Source: Mansonella perstans
Taxonomy: Eukaryota; Nematoda; Chromadorea; Rhabditida; Onchocercidae
Length of the DNA stretch: 64,000 nt
Reading direction: 5' to 3'
Assembly (NCBI GenBank): GCA_037074765.1
Contig: JBAMDO010000073.1
Location: 181,168-245,167 of the forward strand
This document shows positions 38,471-48,147 of this stretch, piece after piece; positions within the stretch are counted from its first letter, which is position 1, and each line of letters begins with the position of its first letter. The translations under genes and the position numbers were made by a program. The notes under the pieces were generated by a model, which saw only the letters and a program-made list of their open reading frames with translations, made no database searches and was not told the DNA's origin.

Positions 38471-38540
38471 CGTAGCTGAGCATGGTTTTTAGTCATGTGG
38501 CATATAATTGGATTCATGACTAGAACCATACTCAGCTATG
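38471..38540 (+). ncRNA. MicroRNA precursor, miR-44/61/279 seed family
   Basis: The DNA folds into a hairpin: arm agctgagcatggtttttagt (from 38474) pairs almost fully with the 3' arm tgactagaaccatactcagct (38517-38537), leaving a loop of about 18 bases (ggcatataattggattca region). The 3' arm begins TGACTAGA, which is the seed shared by C. elegans miR-44/45, miR-61 and insect miR-279. The first 11 bases (TGACTAGAACC) equal those of miR-61 and the end (TCAGCT) equals that of miR-44. The expected mature product is therefore the 3p strand, as in those families. The locus lies in a 6 kb stretch with no protein gene, consistent with an independent primary transcript. The strand follows from the seed placement. 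Expression cannot be seen from sequence. Confidence 0.82.
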
Positions 38541-39715
38541 TGATCCAAGCATTCTTATCCGATCTCAATCCCACTATACTCCTACTAGTATTATTTCATT
38601 TCAGGTCAAAAGAATTTTCCAATGAACTATGTTCTTACTTGTTATTTTAGGCTAATTTCACAAATCATCCATTAAAGGAATTATTTATTACTCTTAATTA
38701 ATTATATTTAAGTTCAAGTTTGAAAAGGAAAGAGGAATGCGATAAAGTTCGTAATCATTCATTCATTTAAGAGATTGGGATTAAATCATGTGCTATCATC
38801 GAAAGTTAAGATCACAGGAGGGGATTTGTCCAAAAAAGGAAAAGTTGATAGGTAGATCCCTCAACTATAGCAATCCTATACAATATTATTGTGTGAGGTG
38901 AAAGATCATAGGTCACTGTTGTTGAAAGGTCATAAGTTTAAAGAATATTTTTGTTTAAAATCTGATTACAGTGAATAGGAAGGAGGATCTGATTTCTTTC
39001 CCTTTTAATTTAAAAGTTAGATATTGCTTTATATTTAGTTAAAATAAAATTGTTTTTTTTCCTCTCTCTATTCCTTTCTTTCTCTCTCTTTGTATATGTC
39101 TCAAATTTTAATGTCTAATTTGAAAATATAAATCAAAAAATAATTATTATTCAATTATGCTGTAATCGTAAATTCTTTTTTAGCAGGAAATTCTTAGCTG
39201 AAATTTAGGAAATGAAATGCGCGTTTTTGATGAGTGGGCGATTGTTTATTCGTTTGTTTTTTCGTTCTTTCTTCATGTAATGCGCAGGAAAGGCATTTTA
39301 TTTATAAGGTTTGGACAATTCGGATTGAGGCTAGTTTTTCTCTCTCTTTTTTTTTTCGCTTTGCTTATTGGTATGATTCATTCCTTTCTTTTTTTTTTCT
39401 TTCCTTTGTTACTGAAGAAGAATAATGTATATTTGGAAAGAACATATGTGTTTTTGACCTTCTCTTTAGTGTATGGGTACCCATTGTTAGTTGCCGAAAA
39501 ATTTTCTCATTTCCCGATTAAGTGAGGGAATCATTTGTTGAGTTGCAAGAAACGTGAAAGAAGTGAAGTATTCATGATCAATTTTGCTATGCAAAAGATT
39601 ATAATTGATTATTAATAATTAATTTATAAATTTTTATTCTGATTCATTACGTGAAATACGTAAGTAAGGAAGGGAAATTGAACGAATTAGAAATAAGTTT
39701 ACACATAATGAATAG
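38541..39715. other. Noncoding spacer, no gene seen
   Basis: AT-rich sequence following the microRNA hairpin. The 102-codon plus-strand frame at 39217-39525 is dominated by Phe and Leu from poly-T tracts and has no supporting splice site. Confidence 0.5.
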
Positions 39716-39718
39716 TAT

Positions 39719-40190
39719 GCAGATGATTGTCAACTTGATTTGTAGATGATTGTGAATTTGATTTACAGATGATTGTGAATTTGATTTTTAAATGATTCTG
39801 AGCTTGATTTGTAGATAATTCTTGAACTTGATTTGTAGATGATTTGCAGATGATTCTGAATTTGATTTGAAGATGATTCTTGAACTTGATTTGTAGATGA
39901 TTCTGAATTTGATTTGTAGATGATTCTGAATTTGATTTGTAGATGATTCTGGATTTGATTTGTAGATAATTCTTGAACTTGATTTGTAGATGATTCTTTG
40001 TAGATGATTTGCAGATGATTCTGAATTTGATTTGAAGATGATTCTTGAACTTGATTTGTAGATGATTCTGAATTTGATTTGGAGATGATTCTTGAACTTG
40101 ATTTGTAAATGATTCTTGAACTTGATTTGTAAATGATTCTGAATTTGATTTGTAGATGATTCTGAACTTGATTTTCAGATGATTTTCTTG
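39719..40190. repeat. 23/24-bp minisatellite, about 19 copies
   Basis: Units such as gatgattctgaatttgattt plus gta, alternating with a 24-base form (gatgattcttgaacttgatt plus tgta), run for about 470 bases. Mixed 23- and 24-base units keep the minus strand open as a Ser-Asn-Gln-rich 154-codon frame, which I regard as an artefact. Confidence 0.93.
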
Positions 40191-40530
40191 GTATTTTGAA
40201 CAGCCGAAAGGAAATGATTGAGTTCATTTACCAAATAATCCATATGTATTGAAATTCATAATTCGTGTTGTTTATTAGTTTTCTGTTATTTTTAAATTTT
40301 AAAAAGATAGTATTCCGGCAGTAGAATGATGCCTCTTTTTGATCTACAGAAGCATATGTATTCCCTGGTTGTAAATCAAGATAAGTATTAGCTAGTTATC
40401 TTTCTCACGCTTATTTCCCTCGACTAGCTACATCAATCAATTTAAATTGATAAATTTACAGTAATTTACTCTATTGTTAACTATTGTTAATGGCGATCAA
40501 TGAGAAATGACAATTCCCAGTGAATTGCTA

Positions 40531-41200
40531 CTAACTTGGCGAGTACAAGATGTTGGGATCGAGGAGCATCAGTAGTTGTGTTTGTCCATCTACCAGCATT
40601 TGGAATGCAAATTTGTGAACTTTTGCAATTCCGGAAGCATTGATGGTTAAGCTTGAACCGTCAGTGGTCTTGTGATCCGTTGAGTTGATTCGAATCACAG
40701 CCAACTGGTGGTTCAGCTTGCTGTGCTCTGCGATCGCATGAAACAGAAAGACTGTTTGTTGTTTTTGCAATGATTCCTTCGAGTAAAAATATTGCAATAA
40801 AAAAATTATTTGGTGATTTTCAATTTCTCAGGAACGTTGTGATTCGGAAATATCTATCGCAGTTACGAAAAAACTTCTTTCATAACTGAATTAACAAATT
40901 TCGTGAGCCGTATCGGTTTTGTGGTACATTGTAATTTGAATATGCATCACAGCACGATTCGGCTCGCGAAATGTGAAATTTGAAATTTTTGCTGTGAAAT
41001 TTGCTTGATTGTCTAAATGCCAGTAAGTATTCATGACTTCCGTACATTCATTCTAAATCTCATCAATCGTGCTACATGAGGCATCCGAAATAGTATGTAG
41101 AAAGTTTAAAGTGTGGAAGTAGCGGCCTGGATTTTGTCCAAAGCGTTGAAGTACAGCTTTGGCACCATTCAGACCACTGCATCTATCCTACCTTTCTTGC
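40531..41200 (-). pseudogene. Orphan coding-like exons on minus strand
   Basis: At 40797-40531 an 88-codon frame reads like real protein (HQLAVIRINSTDHKTTDGSS, then KVHKFAFQMLVDGQTQLLML) and ends in a stop, with a moderately higher GC content than the flanks. About 300 bases upstream on the same strand, near 41200-41070, overlapping frames contain GKKGRIDAVV, a stop, then VPKLYFNALDKIQAATSTL, or in the next frame CSGLNGAKAVLQRFGQNPGR. I could not join these by splicing, and the stop between GKKGRIDAVV and the next stretch suggests either a missing intron or decay. No family is recognised. It could be the 3' end of a real gene or a pseudogene; a candidate hairpin RNA lies between the two pieces. 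Confidence 0.3.
40896..40974 (+). ncRNA. Candidate hairpin RNA with miR-2-type seed
   Basis: atttcgtgagccgtatcg (40898-40915) pairs with cgattcggctcgcgaaat (40955-40972) with one mismatch and one G-U pair; a second short stem (tgtggta with tgcatca) follows an internal loop, and the terminal loop is about 16 bases. The 3' arm contains catcacagcacgattcggct from 40945; positions 2-8 (ATCACAG) equal the seed of the miR-2/miR-43 family, which is also taken from the 3' arm. The rest of the mature sequence does not match those families and GC content is higher than the surroundings. It could equally be a small inverted-repeat element. Confidence 0.38.
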
Positions 41201-41595
41201 CCATGATCTATACCTTTCGATGATTGCCAGATTTCCATAAAAGTCTTAACGTCTTAATGTAGTAATGATCTCCCTTCAGAATAGAAATATATGGACTTCA
41301 TTTAGAATATCCTTAATGTTTAAATTCATGCTTTCCCCGTTACTTTTGGTCCAGCTATTGTTTAGAATTTTCAATATACCGAATCAGTATCCCTGAATAA
41401 TCTAATTTTATGTTCTGTAATTGTATTGGATTATTTAAGGCTGTTAAGGACGTACAATCAGTCTGGTTTCTATTTAAAATTTTTATATTCCCTGAATTAC
41501 TAAAGATTTCGTTTCTTTCTGTCAAGGTTTTCGGGGAATTTTCACGGAACTTGTTTTTTTTTCAAAATCTTTTGTTGTTTTCGTGCTCTGAACGA

Positions 41596-42322
41596 ATGAT
41601 AAATTCAAATGATCTAAATTATACAGATCGCATGGAGAAGAAAGCATCACAACATTGGTCGTTAGTTTTTGAAAGGAAATTTTACAGTTGGTTAATGCTA
41701 CTTAAACAGGTACTTATCTCCGATTAGTACTGAGATATTATAGAAGAATTTGTGAGGAATGTAATCAGAATTTCTCATGATATCTATTGCTTTCCATAAT
41801 TTATATGCATAATAATAAAAATAATATCAATCCGATTTCCAAAATACTTCGATCACCGGTTTTATAGAGGAAATGCTAAAGCGTAAACTAATTTATTTGG
41901 AGATTTTGTCACAACAATAATAATTAGTTGTATTGGGAAAGATTCCAATAAATAGTAAACATGAACAATTTTGAAGTCTCACTGAAATGCTAAACTCCTA
42001 AAAATAACTTACTGGAAATCATGGCCGAAATGTTCTATACACCAAAGGCAATGAAGTAAAACGTATTTACAGATTTTGTTAAGAATTCGAAGGATTCATA
42101 TTTTTGTACTACTTGGATTCCGAATTCCGGCTTTTACTGCAATCAGTTTGAAATATTGTGAGGAAATTTGATAAAATCATCATCATCACTTATAGTGAGT
42201 ATAAAAAATGAGGCAAGTATTTAAATTTAATTTCTATTCAGGTTGAATTCGCACTTCAGCAATTGAGGAATTTTTGTAAGTCAACATTTACTACTTACAT
42301 TGTTACTGCTAACTTTGCTTGA
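41596..42322 (+). CDS. Candidate two-exon small gene, product unknown
   Basis: Exon 41596-41709 encodes 38 residues from ATG (MINSNDLNYTDRMEKKASQH, then WSLVFERKFYSWLMLLKQ) and ends at a strong donor (AACAG/gtactt). In phase 0 it meets 42242-42322 after a ttctattcag acceptor (VEFALQQLRNFCKSTFTTY and on to a stop); an internal donor TTTTT/gtaagt in that exon would allow continuation. The combined 64 residues are helical and amphipathic without a signal peptide. No family is recognised; the paired strong splice sites and phase match are the only support. Confidence 0.38.
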
Positions 42323-44014
42323 TAACCAGGATATTGTAATAAATGAATATAATTTTACGGTGAATAATTGATAACATTTAATTTCCCATTGCATGTAGGA
42401 GATATTTATTGTTGTTATTATTACTTTTATAATTATCATTATTGTTATCCTTGAAAATATAATTTGGTCAATCCAAAATATGTGATGAATAGATTGGTGA
42501 ATTTTAAATGTGTAATTTGCAAGGATAAATTTCGTGATGAAAGATTTATTGGAAACCTAATCGGTCATTTACTGTGTTATTTACCGAAGGCTAATTTGAA
42601 TAGAAGAAAATACATGAAAAGTACCATTCCGTTTACAGGGAAATCAATGGATCAATAGAAAAGTAAAAGGATTGTTGGCCAATACTGATATTTAATTCTG
42701 TTAACTGAATCGATTTAATTCATTTAATGTAATGAAGAAAAGGGCAAGAGGAATTATCGTGAAAAGGGAAAGGTGTTTTATGATATTTTCCACAATCATT
42801 AAATCATTTAGACCATAATAAATTAGTTCGTATATCGATGGCTGGTCTTTGACCTGATTGTTTGAATTGATCTTCGAATTTTTTATAAACTATGGCACGG
42901 AACATTTCATAGCATTGGCCCTGCAATAAGAATGTTCTTCGTTAGTTGTTGTAGTAATGAATTTTTGTAGCAAATGTTTTTATAGCAATGAAAAATAAAA
43001 AAAAAAAAAATGAATTTTTGAATGCGACATCGAACATAGACTAGTAAACCTGGATATGTACTTTTGTTACAAGTAAAAATTCCAAAAAATTAATTATAAA
43101 TTAGCAAATTACCATTTGATAAAGTATCTTCAATTCGTTATTTCTAAAAAAAGATTTCAAGTAAGTTCCCTGTTAGATTTTACAATATTACATTGGAATT
43201 TAGTTTCACTTTTTTTCTCAGTTCTTTAATTTCTAAATCAATTTATTTTTTTCATTTTTCCATTTTCTCAATGTCACATTGATTTAGCAATTTCATTCTT
43301 TTTAAAGAGAGCTGTAAGCAAAATGAGCAGTAATTTCGGAAAAGTTAGTAAATTTAGCCGATGTTACGGCTTGTTTGCATTGAAAATTTTTATTTGAATC
43401 CTCCTAAATGCATCCATCCGATGATGGATGATAATGACGATGACGATGATGAAGTGATAATAGTAATAATGATAATAATAACTTTATTAACGTTGCCGAT
43501 GATGTCGTCGATGGTGATGGCAGTTTATGTTGACAGCTGTTCCTATTTATTCAGCTGCTACGAATTACTAAAACTACTTTACAAAAAAAAATCAAGTTGA
43601 AGCAGCATTTGGAAACACTTATAAATTTATTTCAACATACTGTGCTATCAACTTTTTCTTGAATTTCACAATAAATTTCAATGCATTAGGGACAGAATTT
43701 ATCTTTTGTAGCTAATTAGGAAGGAAGTAATCATTCCTTCTAAATTACACCTTTCATTAATCACCCAATTTAGATGACTCCATTAATTATCTGTTTTTTT
43801 CCAGAGTTTAAATAGTGTAAAATGAAAAGAAAAGAAATTATTAAAATCAAAGAGAGACGAAAAAGAGAAGAAAACAGCAAGAGCAGGAAGTAAATTAATA
43901 GTAACAAAAAAGAAAAGAAAACCTGGGTTTAATTTAAATCGAGAATTTTGTATTATTTAATATTGATAAGAAAATTTTGAAATTTTGCATTGTTTAATGC
44001 TGATGAATAAAAAA
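42323..44014. other. Intergenic, no convincing gene
   Basis: AT-rich spacer. A 58-codon frame starting near 42485 contains a CVICKDKF pair of cysteines but no complete zinc finger and no splice context. A GAT-type microsatellite (43421-43485) gives an acidic open frame that is not trusted. Confidence 0.5.
43421..43485. repeat. GAT/GAC trinucleotide-like microsatellite
   Basis: Imperfect gat, gac and aat triplets run for about 65 bases. Confidence 0.8.
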
Positions 44015-45775
44015 CTAATCAATTAAACTGACCGTAAAATTGGTCCTGTTTCGTAAATTACCACTTATGCAAACTTGATTAAAGAGTTTTGTGATAAAAG
44101 CGCTGCATTTCGGACATGAGCCATCGAAGCAGTGATAAGCACATTGATGTCGTAAGCAATAATTAATTTTGGTAAAATTGAAATTTGCTTGCTGCACGCA
44201 TTTCGTCGCACAATTCACCAAAATCGAACATTCACCTGAGTTTTCATTTTAGCAATTCTTTTTGTTGCTTAATCGCATCTATTTTTTCGTCATTCTTCCC
44301 CTGCTCAATTTCGATAATTTTTATTTTTAAATTAGTATTATTTGGCGTCTAACTATCGGGAGACATTAAGTGTATGATCACTTCCTTTTCACTTTTTAAA
44401 AAACTCTTTTGACTTGTTTTCAGTTCCTGTTATTTCTTCATTCGAAATTGAAAAGGACTGTGACCTTCTTCAGTTTGATTCGATAGTACGGAGCCATCAC
44501 AAACATAACATATGTTGAAGGGAAAACAGATCCCATTTCCAAATCTCATTTAGTTTTCAATATTTTTTTTTTCAAATAAAGACAGTCTCGATTTTACCAG
44601 TATTTTCATGTTTTGCTTAAAAATTTTGTTGTTTAAGATAAAATAATAACAAGTTACGTTAAATTTAGCAAAAACAAATAGAGGAAAAAAAATAATTGAA
44701 AAATTTCAATGTTTTGTTAGAACCATAAGACTATGTATGTCAGCAATGAAAGCAGGAAAAAATCGTTCCTTTTCGGTAATTAAGTCGAATTGGTCGTTCG
44801 AACGTCCCTTTGGTTTTTTTTTTCTGTTTTATTTTTTCAATTTTAATTCCCAATTCCATATTTGCAATTAATGAACTAATTGATCAATTTGCCATACCTT
44901 AATTAGTCAAAATATTAGTAAGCATCGAATTAAATGATACTAACTTTTAGATGGTCGTTCTTTTCCAGATAAAACATCCACTAACTGTTTCTTACTTGTC
45001 TTGCAAAGTGGACATTCATTACATTCATTAAGACAACCAAATGCAAATATACAGCCATAGTCTATACCCGCATCCAAATCATTGTACATTTTTTTGTTAA
45101 TTATCGAACCATTGTATCGATCAGCAATAAATGATATCTGTTGAAAAAAGTCGATTGATTTATCAGTGATTATTCAGTTTTTCAAATATTCAATTTACAC
45201 AAGAAAGTTTGAAAAAGTTGTTGAATTATTCTCATCAATACTTAAACTTATTCCCTTTTTCTTTCCTTTATCATCAAATTTTTGTCAAATGACAATTTCA
45301 ACAACAACAATAGTAATATTAAAAACAATACTGAAAGGAAGAAACTATTAATTACACTAACAACAATAGTAACAATAATAGCAATGATGATAAATATTAC
45401 TATTAATTATTGTTAATAATGTTGTTACTATTGCTATTATTGTTTCTCCGAGAAAAATTCCTTCGTAATCGAAATGTTTCCTCATCTGTGACTTTTCTCT
45501 TCAAACTTTCTTTTCAAATTGAAACAGTTGTAAAATTTTCAGTAAAATTTTTAACAATCTGATTAAAAGAAATCGTTACGAAACAAAAGTCAATCTAAAG
45601 CTTAATTATTTGCATAAATTAATGAAATGAAAATTTTGATACTAACATTAATGCAATTATTTCTCACTGCACAGACCAGTAATTGACGACATTTCTGCCT
45701 GTTTGTTTTTTCAGCTTTGAACGGTACGACAAGGAAAATAAGGAAAAGAATGATGATAATACGTGAAGTATGCAT
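44015..45775 (-). CDS. Secreted cysteine-rich protein
   Basis: Three minus-strand exons, 45775-45647 (gttagt donor), 45137-44996 (A/gtaag donor) and 44235-44015, join in phases 0 and 1 to give 163 residues. The first 22 residues form a signal peptide (MHTSRIIIILFLIFLVVPFK). The mature part has 17 cysteines, concentrated in short-spaced groups such as CLNECNECPLCK, CATKC and CFDGSCPKC, plus two N-glycosylation motifs near the C-terminus (NFT, NRT). A run this dense points to a disulphide-rich extracellular protein. The start at 45775 is preferred because an acceptor lies 23 bases upstream, marking the transcript's 5' end. I recognise no named family. The layout suggests a nematode secreted protein; role unknown. 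Confidence 0.85.
45361..45445. repeat. AT-rich inverted repeat in intron
   Basis: aacaataatagcaat (45371-45385) is the exact reverse complement of attgctattattgtt (45430-45444). It lies in intron 1 of the cysteine-rich gene and is part of a wider caa/taa repeat zone. Confidence 0.7.
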
Positions 45776-45797
45776 TATATGAAATGCGCAAAATATT

Positions 45798-45812
45798 CTG
45801 CAACGAAAATTA
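45798..45812 (-). promoter_or_regulatory. Probable trans-splice (SL) acceptor
   Basis: On the minus strand, attttcgttgcag ends 23 bases before the signal-peptide ATG at 45775. It decides the choice of this ATG over in-frame codons farther upstream. Confidence 0.55.
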
Positions 45813-47041
45813 CGCCAAAAATATCTATAAATCCAGAAAGTATTAATGTCAGAAATTGTGTAACAATACATTTTCAATCGTTTAAATAAAATAACTGAAA
45901 ACGTCCAAACTGTTAATGAATGGAAAAGCGGAAAGAAGGATTGGTATTTTTGTCAACCATTATATTAATTTTAAATAATAAAATTATCAAAAATTGAAAA
46001 AAAAAAGATTGGAAAAGATGATTCTAAAATGAAAACAACTGATCGAAAACAAATATAAATGAAAATGGCAATATTGAAGTCCTATAAATTTCATTTTTTT
46101 TTTTTTTGGTAAAAATTAATAAAATTTACAGTTTTCAGTTTAGTGTAAAAAAAAACGACTGTCAACCAAACTGTAACATTCGCAAAGTGTCATTGTCATC
46201 TGCCGCTACTGTGATGATCATCAATAGATTGCTTACTTTTATTTCTGCATACTTTTGAGAATCAATTTAATTGAAGAATGAAAATGATTTAGAATTGATA
46301 ATCAATTGGTTGAATAATAAGAAGTGAAGGAGAAGAATTAAAATAAAATGAAAAATACAATTTACTTCAAATAAAAAGCACAAAAGAAAATGATTAAATT
46401 TCAAAAATTTAAATTTAAATTTTTGATTGTTTTATTTCAGTGATATTTGTTAAATTGGAACTTAACATTGAGTAGTATATTTACAGATGGCATAAAAAAG
46501 TAAAAGAGAATTACGAAATGATAGGTGACAATAACGACAATAACAGTGACAAGGACAAGGGAAATCTGGAAAATAGCTTGATTTTCTCATTGCGCATTTT
46601 AAGCAAAAAGATGACAACAATAGTGTAGTTTGAAATACATCAAAGACTTTTTGAACAAAATTTCATAGAGCAAATGAAAAAAAAAAATTTTCAATCTGCT
46701 TGTCTTTACAATTGCTTTTCAATTTCTTTCTCTTCTCCCTCCTTCCTTCCAGAAACTTCTCTTTGTTTAACTTTTTTTTTTTTTTTTTAAAAACAAAGAA
46801 AAAAGAAAGAAATTCTTGTTTTGACTTGAATTTGGATATTTCAGCTTTTTTCCATTCTTTTGTTAGTACGTTCAATTAATTTATTTAATTCACCAAACAT
46901 TTAACTTACATTGAACCGACAAAAATTGAAAAATTTAAGATTTTTAACTTGCAAATGTAAATAAAAGTTGAACAAATTCTGTGTTCGTTTGTAAATTTCC
47001 AGTATTATAACAATTAAGAATTTCAAAAGAATTGAAAGAGA

Positions 47042-47248
47042 CATTGAGAATGGCTAAGTGTTGAGTTGAATTTTAAAACTTAAATTTAAGTGAGACTGAT
47101 GAATGATTCGAGAAGAGTGGCCAAGTGTTGAGTTGAATTTCAAAACTTAAATTTGAGTGAGACTGATGAATGATTCGAGAAGAGTGGCCAAGTGTTGAGT
47201 TGAATTTCAAAACTTAAATTTGAATGAGACTGATGAATGATTCGAGAA
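47042..47248. repeat. 67-bp tandem repeat, 3 copies
   Basis: A 67-base unit (tggccaagtgttgagttgaa, then a tttcaaaacttaaatttgag stretch, then actgatgaatgattcgagaa) is repeated three times with over 90 percent identity, which suggests a recent duplication. Confidence 0.93.
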
Positions 47249-47887
47249 TTGCTTATTACAAATCAAATGTTCATCAGTGAATTTTAAATACTACACAAAA
47301 AAAGGCAATGTTTCAGCTTATATATTCAGATAGAATGGCAAAAAATTATCAAATTGCAAGTTTTTGAAAACTACCAGCAAAAAAAAAAAGCAAAATCGAA
47401 TTATTTTAACCTCAAAATTTATTTTGAATTCATTAAATTGTTGAAATTTGAATTTTTAGTGTTAAATGAAAATTTCATTCGTTTATAATTAAAGCGAATG
47501 GTAAGTAACAAATAGACATTTAAATAATTTAATTTCTTGAGAAATTTAATTGTTTTTCTGGCAACTTCTTTGCTCATTATTTTTGTAAAAGGCTTATAGG
47601 CACTGGGAAAAAATTTTGCATTTCGTTATTTGTCTCTCAATGACAAGTATAATTTGTTTTGTGTATAGTATGCTACTTTGATTGGAGGTATTGTTTCTTA
47701 ATTTTCGATTTGTATTTTGTGCATTATTTTATTTTAAAATTACAAAGCTAATAGCTATTTGTATAGAATTCATTCATATAAACACATACTGTGCATTTTT
47801 ACTCAAAAGAGATAGCTGCTCACATTCCGGGCCTTTAAATAATTACCTTTCCTGTCATACATTTCAGATTAATGTAGATGTAGTCTC

Positions 47888-47945
47888 CCACTAACGGGCC
47901 TTGTGCCACTAACGGGCCTTATACCACTAACGGGTCTTACACTAG
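47888..47945. repeat. 18-bp tandem repeat, 3 copies
   Basis: ccactaacgggccttgtg, ccactaacgggccttata and ccactaacgggtcttaca follow one another. It is GC-richer than the flanks and lies about 200 bases upstream of NAA10. Confidence 0.92.
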
Positions 47946-48120
47946 CCGCCCTTATACCGGTCCGATTCCAGCTTATTTTAAGAGCAGAAAAGTAAACGGT
48001 GGCATGAATTGAACAAGTGAAAATAGATAGAGAAAATGGTATATATGTAATATAGATAGCATAACAACAAGCATCATAGATTATCGGATTAATTTTAAAA
48101 TTAAAATGGTACTTAGTAGT

Positions 48121-48135
48121 ATTTTTTATTTTTAG
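48121..48135 (+). promoter_or_regulatory. Probable trans-splice (SL) acceptor for NAA10
   Basis: attttttatttttag ends 12 bases before the NAA10 ATG at 48148. The very short distance and the T-rich tract are typical of spliced-leader acceptors in nematodes. Confidence 0.6.
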
Positions 48136-48147
48136 GATCGATGAAAA

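Larger units (their letters stand above)
45813..48120. other. Intergenic with minisatellites, no gene seen
   Basis: Spacer between divergent genes (minus-strand cysteine-rich gene and plus-strand NAA10), so it should contain both promoters. Two repeat blocks are listed separately. The minus frame at 46663-46875 is Lys/Phe-rich noise from poly-A/T tracts. Confidence 0.55.

Noticed and set aside
39763..40227. 154-codon minus frame rich in Ser, Asn and Gln
   Set aside because: It exactly follows the 23/24-bp minisatellite; the pattern (KSSSRIIY, NSESSTNQVQ) is what the repeat must encode and nothing flanks it.
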